A stretch of 64,000 nucleotides of DNA from CBDCYH01 sp965224105 (GTDB lineage: Bacteria > Bacteroidota > Rhodothermia > Rhodothermales > JABDKH01). The translations under genes and the position numbers were made by a program. Numbering within the stretch: position 1 is the first letter of the stretch; each line of letters begins with the position of its first letter. This document shows, in pieces, positions 24,684 through 32,918 of this stretch. The notes under the pieces were generated by a model. The model was not told where the DNA came from. It searched no databases and saw only the letters and a program-made list of their open reading frames with translations. The stretch is taken from assembly GCA_965224105.1 (NCBI GenBank), contig CBDCYH010000002.1:1860001-1924000 (forward strand). Reading direction: 5' to 3'.

Positions 24684-26858
24684 ATGGTCAGAAGATTCTC
24701 ATCAGCTTATCTCTTCATCTCGGTATGCGCAGGCCTGACCTTGTTTTCGGCCTGCAATCGAGAGCAGACGCTTCAAAGTGCTTCCGTACACGACGATGTA
24801 GCTGCCGAATATGCCCAGACCCTCGACGGCGCCGAATACACCGGAGATGCCGTATGCGCATCGTGTCACCAGGAGCTCTACGATGGCTTTCAGGAGCACG
24901 GAATGGCTAACTCCCTGTATCGACCTGAAGATATTCAGCGGGACGTGCAGATACCTTCAGAGGCGATATATCATGACAAATCAAATCTGCACTACAGAGT
25001 TTTTGAGAGACGGGACTCGCTCTTTCAGGAAGAGTTCAGGCTCGACGACCAGGGAAGAGTGATCCACAGATTGATCAAGCCCGCCTCGTTTGTTGTGGGA
25101 AGTGGAACGGCTGCACTGACCTTCCTGACGCAAGAGGCCGGGCGTCTTTTTGAACTGCCACTAACATGGTATACCCAGGGAGAAAGATGGGACTTCAGCC
25201 CGGGTTATCGTGAAAACAACTTTCGTTTTACCAGGGCCATCCCGGATCGCTGCATGGCGTGCCACAACAGCTATCCCGAGTCGATCCCCTATGTTAACGG
25301 GGGATACTCGGAGGTGCCGGAGGGTATTGGTTGTGAGCGTTGCCACGGCCCCGGGAGTCTCCATGTCGATGAACGTCTAGCATCTAGCGATTCGGATTCT
25401 ACGGACACTAGTATTGACTACACCATCGTAAACCCTGCTCACCTTTCCCTTGAGCGCAAACTGGATGTTTGTCAGCAATGTCACCTTAATGCTGATGTAT
25501 CTATCCTGAGAGAGGGGAGGAAGCCTGATAGCTTTGTGCCTGGTGATCTGCTATCATCGCATGTAGCGCTTTTTGCACGGCCGGTGGAAGATGAGCGGAC
25601 GACGATTAATGTGATTTCGCACTCAGATAGGATGAAGCAGAGCGAATGCTTCCTCCAGACAATCGACAGTAGTGCGCCCATGGACTGCGTCACGTGTCAC
25701 AATCCGCACGAGGGCTTTCGCCAGGCCTCGTTCGATTATTTCACTGCGACATGTAATTCCTGTCACCCGTCTCAAGCCTTACTAGAAGACAAAGCGCCGG
25801 GCTTTGTTCGGGATCATCAGCCCGAAACGAACTGCATTTCATGTCACATGCCCAAAGTCGAGGTCCGAGACGCACCGCATTCATCGTTTACAGACCACTA
25901 CATCCGTGTAGTTAGAGATTCGATTACCTCGGTTCCAGATGCGGGCCAATCATCAGACTTTGTGCCGGTTCTGGACAATCCGGTTGACAACGACGTCTAC
26001 CTTGGGATGGCTTACATCATCGAAGGCCGACAATCGGATGATGTAAATTTGTTGGAAAAGGGTGTCGACGTCCTTACAACTGTACTCTCGGATGAGAACA
26101 AATTTGGTGAGGCGCATTTCCTTCTTGGGCTAGCGTTATCGAGACTAGGACGAGTAGACGAGGCAGTGCCAAACCTGGAGAATGCTGCTCGGCTCGGGGC
26201 AGTAATTCCGGAGCGACTGAATGCTCTTGCGCAGGCGTATGAGACAACACAAAAGAGGCCCGGAGTCATTGAGCGTGTGTACAAACGCGCGCTTGGAATA
26301 CAACCTCGGGCGGCCGACATCCGCGTGAACTACGGGAGGTTTTTGCAATCACTTGGTAGGCTGGACGAAGCTGAATCAGAATACACACGCGCGGCGGAGA
26401 CCAACCCGACCCTCACCGAGCCACATTTTAACCTGGGCCTGGTGGCTCTGCAAAAGTCAGAATTCGAAGACGCTCGCAAGCACCTCGCCAGAGCTGTCGC
26501 GCTCGATCCGGACCATGCCGCCGCAGTGAGTCATATCGGTCTCTCCTACGCGATCGAGAACAAACCGACGCTGGCGGAGGAGAACCTTCGTCGGGGGGCG
26601 GAGATAGGAGTGCAGGACGCCACTGCGCAGGCAAACCTCGGTGCATTCCTGCTCAACACAGCAAGACCCAGCGAGGCAATTCCGTTTCTGGAAAAAGCCA
26701 TTGCCCTCGATCCCGCGTATGCGGACGCTATGGCAAACCTTGCTCTGGCATTTTTGCAAACGGATCGCGAGGACGACGCAATCACCATGGCGACTTCTGC
26801 GCTTCAGTTCAACCCTGACCACCCTTTGGCTACGCAGATTCTGCAATCAGTTGAGTGA
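24684..26858 (+). CDS. Seven-heme c-type cytochrome lipoprotein with TPR repeats
   Basis: 724 residues. A lipoprotein signal ends at C24 (LFSAC). Seven CxxCH heme-binding motifs begin at C58, C190, C217, C263, C335, C357 and C384; the last is followed by MPK and then HSSFTDHYIRV, typical of cytochrome c554-like multiheme proteins. From about residue 430 to the end there are tandem tetratricopeptide repeats (for example AHFLLGLALSRLGRVDEAV and ANLALAFLQTDREDDAI). It should sit on a membrane facing the periplasm or surface, carry electrons and bind a partner through the TPRs. It needs the Ccm system encoded at 4.7-6.6 kb. Its end overlaps the convergent reductase gene by 12 nt. Confidence 0.93.
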   Translation: MVRRFSSAYLFISVCAGLTLFSACNREQTLQSASVHDDVAAEYAQTLDGAEYTGDAVCASCHQELYDGFQEHGMANSLYRPEDIQRDVQIPSEAIYHDKSNLHYRVFERRDSLFQEEFRLDDQGRVIHRLIKPASFVVGSGTAALTFLTQEAGRLFELPLTWYTQGERWDFSPGYRENNFRFTRAIPDRCMACHNSYPESIPYVNGGYSEVPEGIGCERCHGPGSLHVDERLASSDSDSTDTSIDYTIVNPAHLSLERKLDVCQQCHLNADVSILREGRKPDSFVPGDLLSSHVALFARPVEDERTTINVISHSDRMKQSECFLQTIDSSAPMDCVTCHNPHEGFRQASFDYFTATCNSCHPSQALLEDKAPGFVRDHQPETNCISCHMPKVEVRDAPHSSFTDHYIRVVRDSITSVPDAGQSSDFVPVLDNPVDNDVYLGMAYIIEGRQSDDVNLLEKGVDVLTTVLSDENKFGEAHFLLGLALSRLGRVDEAVPNLENAARLGAVIPERLNALAQAYETTQKRPGVIERVYKRALGIQPRAADIRVNYGRFLQSLGRLDEAESEYTRAAETNPTLTEPHFNLGLVALQKSEFEDARKHLARAVALDPDHAAAVSHIGLSYAIENKPTLAEENLRRGAEIGVQDATAQANLGAFLLNTARPSEAIPFLEKAIALDPAYADAMANLALAFLQTDREDDAITMATSALQFNPDHPLATQILQSVE

Positions 26859-27818
26859 CGCGGCCAGATCTTTTGCTATCAATCTCGCATGATCGCGGCC
26901 ATTCTCAATAAACCATCGGCTGGTGTTGAGACCGCCGCACACGGTGCCAGCCAGGTACACGCCCCGCCTCGCGGATTCGTACGTGCCTTCGTCTACGATG
27001 GGCGCACGTCCATCCGTTGAGTCGAACGACACACCCCAGGATTCCAACATGCTGAAGTCAGGCTGGTAGCCGGTCATCGCCAACACCCAGTCGCTTTCCA
27101 ACTCCTGAACCTGCTTGTTGCGGGCCTGTACCGTAAGTCTTCCTGGCCGAATCTCAACCACGCTTGTTTCGAAATGTGCAGCGATCTCTCCACGTGCTAT
27201 TCTATTCTCAAGATCCGGTTTGAGCCAGTACTTGACGCTGGGCGAAAGCTCGGCGTCCCGAACAACCAGAGTCACCTTTGCACCATGCCGATGACAATCA
27301 AGCGCTACCTTGGCGGCTGAGTTTTTTGCACCGATGACCGTTACTGTTTGGCCGAAGAACGGGTATGGCTCCTTGTAGTAATGAATCACGTGGGGTAGGT
27401 CTTCGCCGGGTACATTGAGCTTTACCGGAAGATCGAAGAATCCTGTTGCGATAATTACGCGCCGGCACGAAACGGACTCGCGCTCTCCTGCAACTACAAA
27501 ATTGTCGACCTCACCATCAATTGATGTCACACGATTAAACAGACTTAGACTTAGACGTTCGCGGCTGGCCACTCCCGCGTAGTAGTCCAGTGCTTCCTCT
27601 CTTACCGGCTTGTATCGCCTTGTGGAGAAGGGATGCCCACCGATTTCGATGAGGTCCGGCGTTGAGAAGAACTCCATTTGCGTAGGGTACCCGACGATGG
27701 AATTGACGACGGATCCCTTGTCGACAACTATGGTTGAGAAGCCCGAGCGCTTGCATTCGATTGCTGAAGCCAGTCCAACTGGACCAGCTCCTATAATTGC
27801 CACGTCGACCACGATCAA
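26847..27818 (-). CDS. ypdA: YpdA-family flavin reductase (putative bacillithiol disulfide reductase)
   Basis: 323 residues with two dinucleotide-binding motifs: IIGAGPVGLASAIE near the N-terminus for FAD, and VTVIGAKNSAAKVALD near residue 170 for NADPH. No redox CxxC is present, unlike thioredoxin reductase. The motifs GYPTQMEFFSTPDL and HYYKEPYPFF are characteristic of YpdA, which recycles oxidised bacillithiol in Firmicutes and is widespread in Bacteroidota. This implies that the organism makes bacillithiol, which cannot be tested in this window. It overlaps tadA by 4 nt as the last gene of the truA-to-ypdA run. Confidence 0.88.
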   Translation of the reverse strand: MIVVDVAIIGAGPVGLASAIECKRSGFSTIVVDKGSVVNSIVGYPTQMEFFSTPDLIEIGGHPFSTRRYKPVREEALDYYAGVASRERLSLSLFNRVTSIDGEVDNFVVAGERESVSCRRVIIATGFFDLPVKLNVPGEDLPHVIHYYKEPYPFFGQTVTVIGAKNSAAKVALDCHRHGAKVTLVVRDAELSPSVKYWLKPDLENRIARGEIAAHFETSVVEIRPGRLTVQARNKQVQELESDWVLAMTGYQPDFSMLESWGVSFDSTDGRAPIVDEGTYESARRGVYLAGTVCGGLNTSRWFIENGRDHARLIAKDLAASLN

Positions 27819-28285
27819 TTTCTCCGCGCAGAAAAAAACGTCCGAAGCAGTTCTCCCGCTTCCTGTGCTTCGATCCCGCTTATCACCTCAACGGAATGAT
27901 TCAGACGTTTATCCTCGGTGATGTTGTAGAGAGATGACGCCGAGCCGGCCTTTTCATCGAGAGCGGCAAAGACCAGTCGTTTCAATTTTGACATCACCAT
28001 TGCACCTGCGCACATGGGGCAGGGCTCGAGCGTAACGTACAGGGTACATTCGCCAAGGTATTTTTCGCCGATGGTTTCGCAAGCGGCGGTAATGGCGATC
28101 ATTTCAGCATGCGCTGTTGGATCGCCGAGGCTTTCCACCTGGTTGTGCCCACGTCCAACGATCGTCTCGCCGCGGACAACCACTGCGCCAACGGGCACCT
28201 CACCCATTTCCAATGCTATTCCCGCTTCGTGGAGGGCCCGGCGCATCCATCTTCGGTGCGAATCAGTGAGTGGCGACAGGCTCAT
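27815..28285 (-). CDS. tadA: tRNA-specific adenosine deaminase TadA
   Basis: 156 residues. It converts wobble A34 to inosine in tRNA-Arg(ACG). The zinc/catalytic motif is H59-A-E61 (TAHAEMIAI) with the cysteine pair C89 and C92 in EPCPMCAGAM. The N-terminal part (MRRALHEAGIALEMGEVPVGAVVV) matches TadA better than cytosine or guanine deaminases. The ATG directly abuts the stop codon of the arginine deiminase gene, and its end overlaps ypdA by 4 nt. Confidence 0.95.
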   Translation of the reverse strand: MSLSPLTDSHRRWMRRALHEAGIALEMGEVPVGAVVVRGETIVGRGHNQVESLGDPTAHAEMIAITAACETIGEKYLGECTLYVTLEPCPMCAGAMVMSKLKRLVFAALDEKAGSASSLYNITEDKRLNHSVEVISGIEAQEAGELLRTFFSARRN

Positions 28286-29536
28286 CTATACCGGCAGTCG
28301 TTCAAGTGGCAACGTCATACACCTTGGTCCGCCGCGGCCGCGTGAGAGTTCGTTGCCTTCCAATTTGATCGCGATTTTTTCGCCAGGTTCGAACTCAGAT
28401 TCGTCGTAGAAGGAAAGGAATCCCTGTGCGGTCACGACACGATATCCGTTGCGCGCCATCACCTCGAAAGTGCGTCCGTTGCGTTCGTAACCAATTACAA
28501 CACCTGGCGCGATGCTAAAAAAGTTTGCACCGTCTGTCCACTGTTCTCTTCGCTGGTCGAGTTCTTTTGCACCACCGCACGGGAGGAACTCGTACTGCAC
28601 GTCCGAAAGACTCGAGAGAGCAGTCTGCAGGCTCGTGTGTACGTGCATCGACATATTTCCTGTTCCGTGTTGGTCTGCGAAGTGGACCACATTGCCAAGG
28701 TTTTCCTTCATTATCACCGGAGGGAAGGCCACGCATTGTGATTCAGAGCAGAAGGTAAAAATCGTATCGAGGTGCATGTAGGAACGCGTCTTCGGGATGT
28801 TGACCATTACTACGTTCTCGATTGATGTTCGCTCAAGCAGGTCCTGGGCAATTGTTGTTATTGCGCCGAACGTTGTTCGCTCGGAGTTGCCGATGATGAT
28901 GGTTTTGTCAGACTGGACCAGCAGGTCACCCCCTTCGAACGAAACGCCCTTCGGGAGTTTGATGATATTCTCCTTTGCTGTTTGGAACAGAGGATGATAA
29001 TTCACGACGACGTTCAGTATCACGGCTTCGCGTTCCCGGGCGGCCGTCGCAGGATGACTTAACACGATGTGCTGACACACAACCGCTGCGAGGTCCCGCG
29101 TGAAAATCAGATTGGGGAGCGGATTCGCCTGCAGTTGCAGGGGAGAACGGCCGGTGACTGCGAAAGCGTGCAGGTCGTCTGGCGAAAGAATTGACAGGTC
29201 TTTTCTATACGCACTCAGGTTCATCGATCGAGCGACCTCGACCAGCATGTCGATGAAATGCTCTCGTGCTTCGGGGATCTCGAAGGTTTCCCGCAGCAGC
29301 GAAGTGATTTGCATCACTCCGTTGTCTCTGTTGATCGCCTTGTTGAACACCCGGCACATCAGTTCGTGCTCGGATCGTGCTTTTTCCAGGAACAGGATGT
29401 CTTCGAACAGTAGGCTCTCTCGTGACTTTGGGCTTACCAGGTCCATCTCGGCGCCGGGCGTATGCACGATCACTCGGCGGAGGCGACCAATCTCGGATGT
29501 AACGTTGAGCTGGATTTCAGATTCGGGGGTGGACAT
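28286..29536 (-). CDS. arcA: Arginine deiminase
   Basis: 416 residues. It hydrolyses arginine to citrulline and ammonia. Family motifs are ordered as expected: NLIFTRDLAAV (substrate Asp), SFEGGDLLV, YMHLDTIFTF (catalytic His), and the nucleophile C406 in GGPRCMTLPLER ten residues from the end. The usual partners of the arginine deiminase pathway (arcB, arcC, arcD) are absent. Instead it sits between a kelch lipoprotein and tadA. It may serve nitrogen supply or pH control rather than fermentation of arginine; that is inference. Confidence 0.92.
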   Translation of the reverse strand: MSTPESEIQLNVTSEIGRLRRVIVHTPGAEMDLVSPKSRESLLFEDILFLEKARSEHELMCRVFNKAINRDNGVMQITSLLRETFEIPEAREHFIDMLVEVARSMNLSAYRKDLSILSPDDLHAFAVTGRSPLQLQANPLPNLIFTRDLAAVVCQHIVLSHPATAAREREAVILNVVVNYHPLFQTAKENIIKLPKGVSFEGGDLLVQSDKTIIIGNSERTTFGAITTIAQDLLERTSIENVVMVNIPKTRSYMHLDTIFTFCSESQCVAFPPVIMKENLGNVVHFADQHGTGNMSMHVHTSLQTALSSLSDVQYEFLPCGGAKELDQRREQWTDGANFFSIAPGVVIGYERNGRTFEVMARNGYRVVTAQGFLSFYDESEFEPGEKIAIKLEGNELSRGRGGPRCMTLPLERLPV

Positions 29537-29559
29537 AATTAACTCGAGTTTCCGTAATC

Positions 29560-30909
29560 CTAGTTGGACAGGCCAACGAATTCTGCGTGGCTGATTCCGT
29601 TCCCGGCCGCTGTGAAGCCTCCCAACAGCAGGATACGGGAGTCGTTGAGCAGCGTGGCTGAATGGCCGAAGCGTCTAAGCAACGGTGTCCCTCCCTCCGG
29701 GATGCTGAAGAATCTATCGGCAGGATCGGAATAGATTTCAGAGCTATTGAGCACTTGATCAGAAGATTCATCCCGGCCTCCGAAAAAGACCACGACGCCC
29801 CCACCGAGCGAAACAGCTGCGTGGTGCGAACGCTGCTGCTGAAAGGTTGCGGCTGAATCGACATCTATCCCAACCGGACTGCCGAAGTCGAGCACGAATC
29901 CCGTGTTACCCGATTGCGTACTATTCGAGCCAGCATAAATGTACCTTTGTGGTTGGAATCTGCCGCGCGCCGGTTCAAGTTTTGACTGCGTGTGACCGAA
30001 CAGTGGTTCGGGAAGTAGTGGTCCTATCGCGGGACTTAGTGCAAACAGGGTGTCGTCCCTGAGCTGGAAGGTTCGCAGGTCAGACCGAATACCGAAGCGG
30101 GGTTGGGGGATGTACTGGATGTCGCCAACGCCGCCGACTATGTCTATGAGTGTTCCTTGCTGTGTTACACGCACAGATGCGGTGTGAAATGCCCTTCTGA
30201 TGGGTTCACCTACAACCGGAATTGCAACAGTGCCGTTGGTCTCGAAATCGAATATCTCCACTTCCGAAACCATCTCCGAAACATCACCGGGGTTGTACCT
30301 GGCCGCTCCGCCCAGGAATATCACCCTTCCGCTCGGCAGCACGGATGCCGAATGGCCGGTCCGCGGGTTCAGCAGCTCATTGGATAAAAGCTGAAAATCG
30401 GAGCCAGCAGAATTGGACAGCTCCATGGTGCCTATCGCGTCACCATCGTCGGTGCGGGCTCCTCCGGTAACCAGAACCTGCCCGGAAGAAAATCTTGTGG
30501 CAGTGTGACCGCCGCGCGGGTCCGAAAGCAAGTTTGGTCCTACCGCAGTAGCCAAGCCAACGCGCGCGGCCCACTCAACGAGTCTTGTTTCGACTCCACC
30601 GATGTCCACCGCGACAATATCCAGCTGCGTGATGATGCGGTTGAGATCGACGACGACCTTCCAGAGGTCACCCTCGTCTTTGGTCATCGGCTGACTATTC
30701 AGAACCACCTGTTCGATTTCGCGGAAAGACTCGGCGTTCACAAACACCTCTATCTGCTGGCTCGTTTGTACCCTGGATAAGTCCGGCCGGACAACACTTA
30801 CACCGGGGCTTTGTACCTCGACGAGAGGCCTTTCACACGCAAACGACACCAGGCAAAAAACGACGGCACAGGCCAGTAATATTGTCTGTCGAAGCGAGAA
30901 TTTTTGCAT
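29560..30909 (-). CDS. Kelch-repeat lipoprotein
   Basis: 449 residues. A lipoprotein signal ends at C25 (VSFAC). After an N-terminal region of about 115 residues there are at least five kelch-like units with the pattern R-x-x-H-T/S-A followed by a beta strand ending in GG (RGGHTATRF, RTGHSASVL, RAFHTASV, RSHHAAVSL, RFGHSATLL). These predict a beta-propeller. The protein is probably anchored in a membrane and binds a protein or glycan. No enzyme motif is visible. It is 30 nt downstream of truA and 23 nt upstream of the arginine deiminase gene. Confidence 0.8.
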   Translation of the reverse strand: MQKFSLRQTILLACAVVFCLVSFACERPLVEVQSPGVSVVRPDLSRVQTSQQIEVFVNAESFREIEQVVLNSQPMTKDEGDLWKVVVDLNRIITQLDIVAVDIGGVETRLVEWAARVGLATAVGPNLLSDPRGGHTATRFSSGQVLVTGGARTDDGDAIGTMELSNSAGSDFQLLSNELLNPRTGHSASVLPSGRVIFLGGAARYNPGDVSEMVSEVEIFDFETNGTVAIPVVGEPIRRAFHTASVRVTQQGTLIDIVGGVGDIQYIPQPRFGIRSDLRTFQLRDDTLFALSPAIGPLLPEPLFGHTQSKLEPARGRFQPQRYIYAGSNSTQSGNTGFVLDFGSPVGIDVDSAATFQQQRSHHAAVSLGGGVVVFFGGRDESSDQVLNSSEIYSDPADRFFSIPEGGTPLLRRFGHSATLLNDSRILLLGGFTAAGNGISHAEFVGLSN

Positions 30910-30939
30910 TCTCGGTGTACTGGCATACCGAGGTACGGT

Positions 30940-31686
30940 TCACACGTCGCCGGGGTAGCGGACAGCCTCTAGGATCAATCCGTGTGCTGGAGCGGCCGGG
31001 CCCGCCGCCGTCCTGTCACGGGAATCGAGGATTTTTGACATTTCCAAGGGGTCTCGCTGCCCTTTGCCCACCTGGATGAGCGTCCCGACCATCGCCCGGA
31101 CCATACCGTGTAAAAATCGGTCCCCCTTTACAGAATACTTCCATCGACCATCGGATTGTTGATGCCAATTGGCGTGCCTGATGTCGCAGACCCGGTTGGT
31201 TGTCTCTGACTTTGTGATGCAGAAAGACGAAAAGTCATCTTTACATACCAGCAGAGCGGCTGCCGCGTTCATGGAACCGAAGTCGAGCGCATGGTTAATG
31301 CAGTGGGTCGTCCGCCCCGCAATGGCGACTTTTCCGACCGAGAGGTAGTATCCATACTCTCGCTGGATAGCGTCAAACCGGGAATGAAAATCATTCGTAA
31401 CCCGGTTGAGCCTTAAGATGGCGATGTCCTCCTCCAGGATACCGTTAAGAGATCGCAGGACGCGGTGTGTGTCTAATTCATGCGGAAGATCGAAATGGGC
31501 CACCTGGCCTAGTGCATGCACACCAGCGTCGGTGCGCCCGGCACCTGTAATCTTGCACGGGTGTCTGCAGACTACGGACAGAGCCTGCTCGATTTCAGAT
31601 TGAACTGTTCGCTGATTTGGCTGCACCTGCCAACCGGCATATCGTGAGCCCAAATACTCTATCTTCAACGCGTAGCGCAACGGCAC
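30940..31686 (-). CDS. truA: tRNA pseudouridine synthase A
   Basis: 248 residues from a GTG at 31686, chosen because it gives the standard N-terminus (LRYALKIEYLGSRYAGWQ) and follows GGGAGG. A longer frame to 31815 would run through the aroK start and lacks homology. TruA isomerises U38-U40 of tRNA anticodon arms. The catalytic aspartate is D53 in GAGRTDAGVHALGQV, and the C-terminal half has the usual FLHGMVRAMVGTLIQVGKG. It is the first gene of the run leading to ypdA. Confidence 0.94.
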   Translation of the reverse strand: MPLRYALKIEYLGSRYAGWQVQPNQRTVQSEIEQALSVVCRHPCKITGAGRTDAGVHALGQVAHFDLPHELDTHRVLRSLNGILEEDIAILRLNRVTNDFHSRFDAIQREYGYYLSVGKVAIAGRTTHCINHALDFGSMNAAAALLVCKDDFSSFCITKSETTNRVCDIRHANWHQQSDGRWKYSVKGDRFLHGMVRAMVGTLIQVGKGQRDPLEMSKILDSRDRTAAGPAAPAHGLILEAVRYPGDV

Positions 31687-31692
31687 CAGGTT

Positions 31693-32238
31693 ATGATTCC
31701 TCCCAAGATATATCTTTGCGGCTTCATGGGCGCGGGGAAGAGCTCCATTGGGAGGCATTTGGCAGTGAAAATCGGCCGCCAGTTTGTCGACACGGACCGA
31801 ATGATCGTTGCACAAGACGGTCGGTCCATCTCAGACATTTTCCAGCAGAACGGGGAATCGTATTTCCGACGTCTGGAGAAGGGAGTGATTACCGAGATTA
31901 CTTCAGGCACAGGGGAGGTGGTGGTTGCACTTGGTGGCGGTGCCTTGCATAATCAGCAACTCATTAAACGGATCAAGAAGTCCGGGACGCTGGTGTATCT
32001 GAAATTGTCGACAGAGCACATCGCCAACCGGTTGGAAAAAAGCCGCAACGTGAGGCCGCTGCTGTTCGATGATCGGGGCAACAGGCTGAGTGGTCCTGCG
32101 CTTCAGGAAAAAATTTCGTCGCTGCTAAGTCCAAGAGTGCCGTACTATGAGCAAGCACACGTGGTCTATGAACCGCCTCCTTCCAAAGATATCGCCGCTA
32201 CAGAGCTTATTGAGTTGCTGTCAAGTCGAGCAATCTAG
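31693..32238 (+). CDS. aroK: Shikimate kinase
   Basis: 181 residues. It phosphorylates shikimate with ATP. Walker A is GFMGAGKSSIG (10-20), with FVDTDRMI for shikimate binding, YFRRLEKGVI, and the LGGGAL loop. The ATG at 31693 is only 6 nt from the divergent truA start, and the first codons overlap the truA ribosome-binding site on the other strand. Its end overlaps rnhB by 4 nt. It is a single gene between opposing operons. Confidence 0.95.
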   Translation: MIPPKIYLCGFMGAGKSSIGRHLAVKIGRQFVDTDRMIVAQDGRSISDIFQQNGESYFRRLEKGVITEITSGTGEVVVALGGGALHNQQLIKRIKKSGTLVYLKLSTEHIANRLEKSRNVRPLLFDDRGNRLSGPALQEKISSLLSPRVPYYEQAHVVYEPPPSKDIAATELIELLSSRAI

Positions 32239-32915
32239 ATGTCGATTTCGGAGTCATTGAACAGAGACTGTTGAAGGCGTAACTGGAATGTCCGCCGGTG
32301 GTGTGGTGTTGGGCCGAGCCTGCTTAGTGCCTCAAAGTGTTCCGGGGTTGGGTATCCCACGTTCGTATCCCAGTGGTAATGAGGGAATTCGTTGTGCATT
32401 TCATTCATCGCGTTATCCCTGTACACTTTTGCCAGGATCGACGCTGCTGCTATGCATGAACAACGTGCGTCACCCTTGACTACCGTTTCATTCGCGACGT
32501 CCAGATCGGGTATGGCCATGTGCCCGTCGATCAAGACATAGTCCGGCCTGTTTTCCAGCTTGTTGATGGCCCTTTTCATGGCCTCGAGCGACGCCCATAG
32601 AATATTCAGTCGTTCAATTTCACGCGGGTTGCACGACGCGACGGCATAGGCAAGTGCGTTGGTCTCTATGATGGCGGCTAGTTCATCTCTTTTTTCTTTG
32701 GGGAGCAGTTTGGAATCAGCTAATCCGCGCACAGGTTTGTTCGGTTCCAGGATCACTGCTGCGGCAAATACGGGTCCGGCGAGACAGCCCCGACCGGCCT
32801 CATCGACACCCGCAACCCGACCGTATCCGGCACGGATTAATTCGTTTTCCCTGCGGCGTGTGGCACGCGTTTTTACAGGCCTGCGCTTCAGATTTGATTT
32901 GCGGTCGCTGTCCAA
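32235..32915 (-). CDS. rnhB: Ribonuclease HII
   Basis: 226 residues from a TTG 3 nt after the MurF-like stop. RNase HII removes ribonucleotides from DNA and RNA primers. The acidic active site is visible as D38-E39 in GVDEAGRGCLAGPV and D130 in YVLIDGH, with KGDARCSCIAAASILAKVYRD and HYHWDTNVGYPT further on. About 30 basic residues precede the catalytic start, more than usual. A start nearer the catalytic core would remove them. Confidence 0.95.
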   Translation of the reverse strand: MDSDRKSNLKRRPVKTRATRRRENELIRAGYGRVAGVDEAGRGCLAGPVFAAAVILEPNKPVRGLADSKLLPKEKRDELAAIIETNALAYAVASCNPREIERLNILWASLEAMKRAINKLENRPDYVLIDGHMAIPDLDVANETVVKGDARCSCIAAASILAKVYRDNAMNEMHNEFPHYHWDTNVGYPTPEHFEALSRLGPTPHHRRTFQLRLQQSLFNDSEIDI

Positions 32916-32918
32916 AAT

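Noticed and set aside
31687..31815. Longer truA reading frame starting at 31815
   Set aside because: The extra 43 codons run antisense through the aroK start and show no TruA similarity; the GTG at 31686 gives the standard N-terminus.
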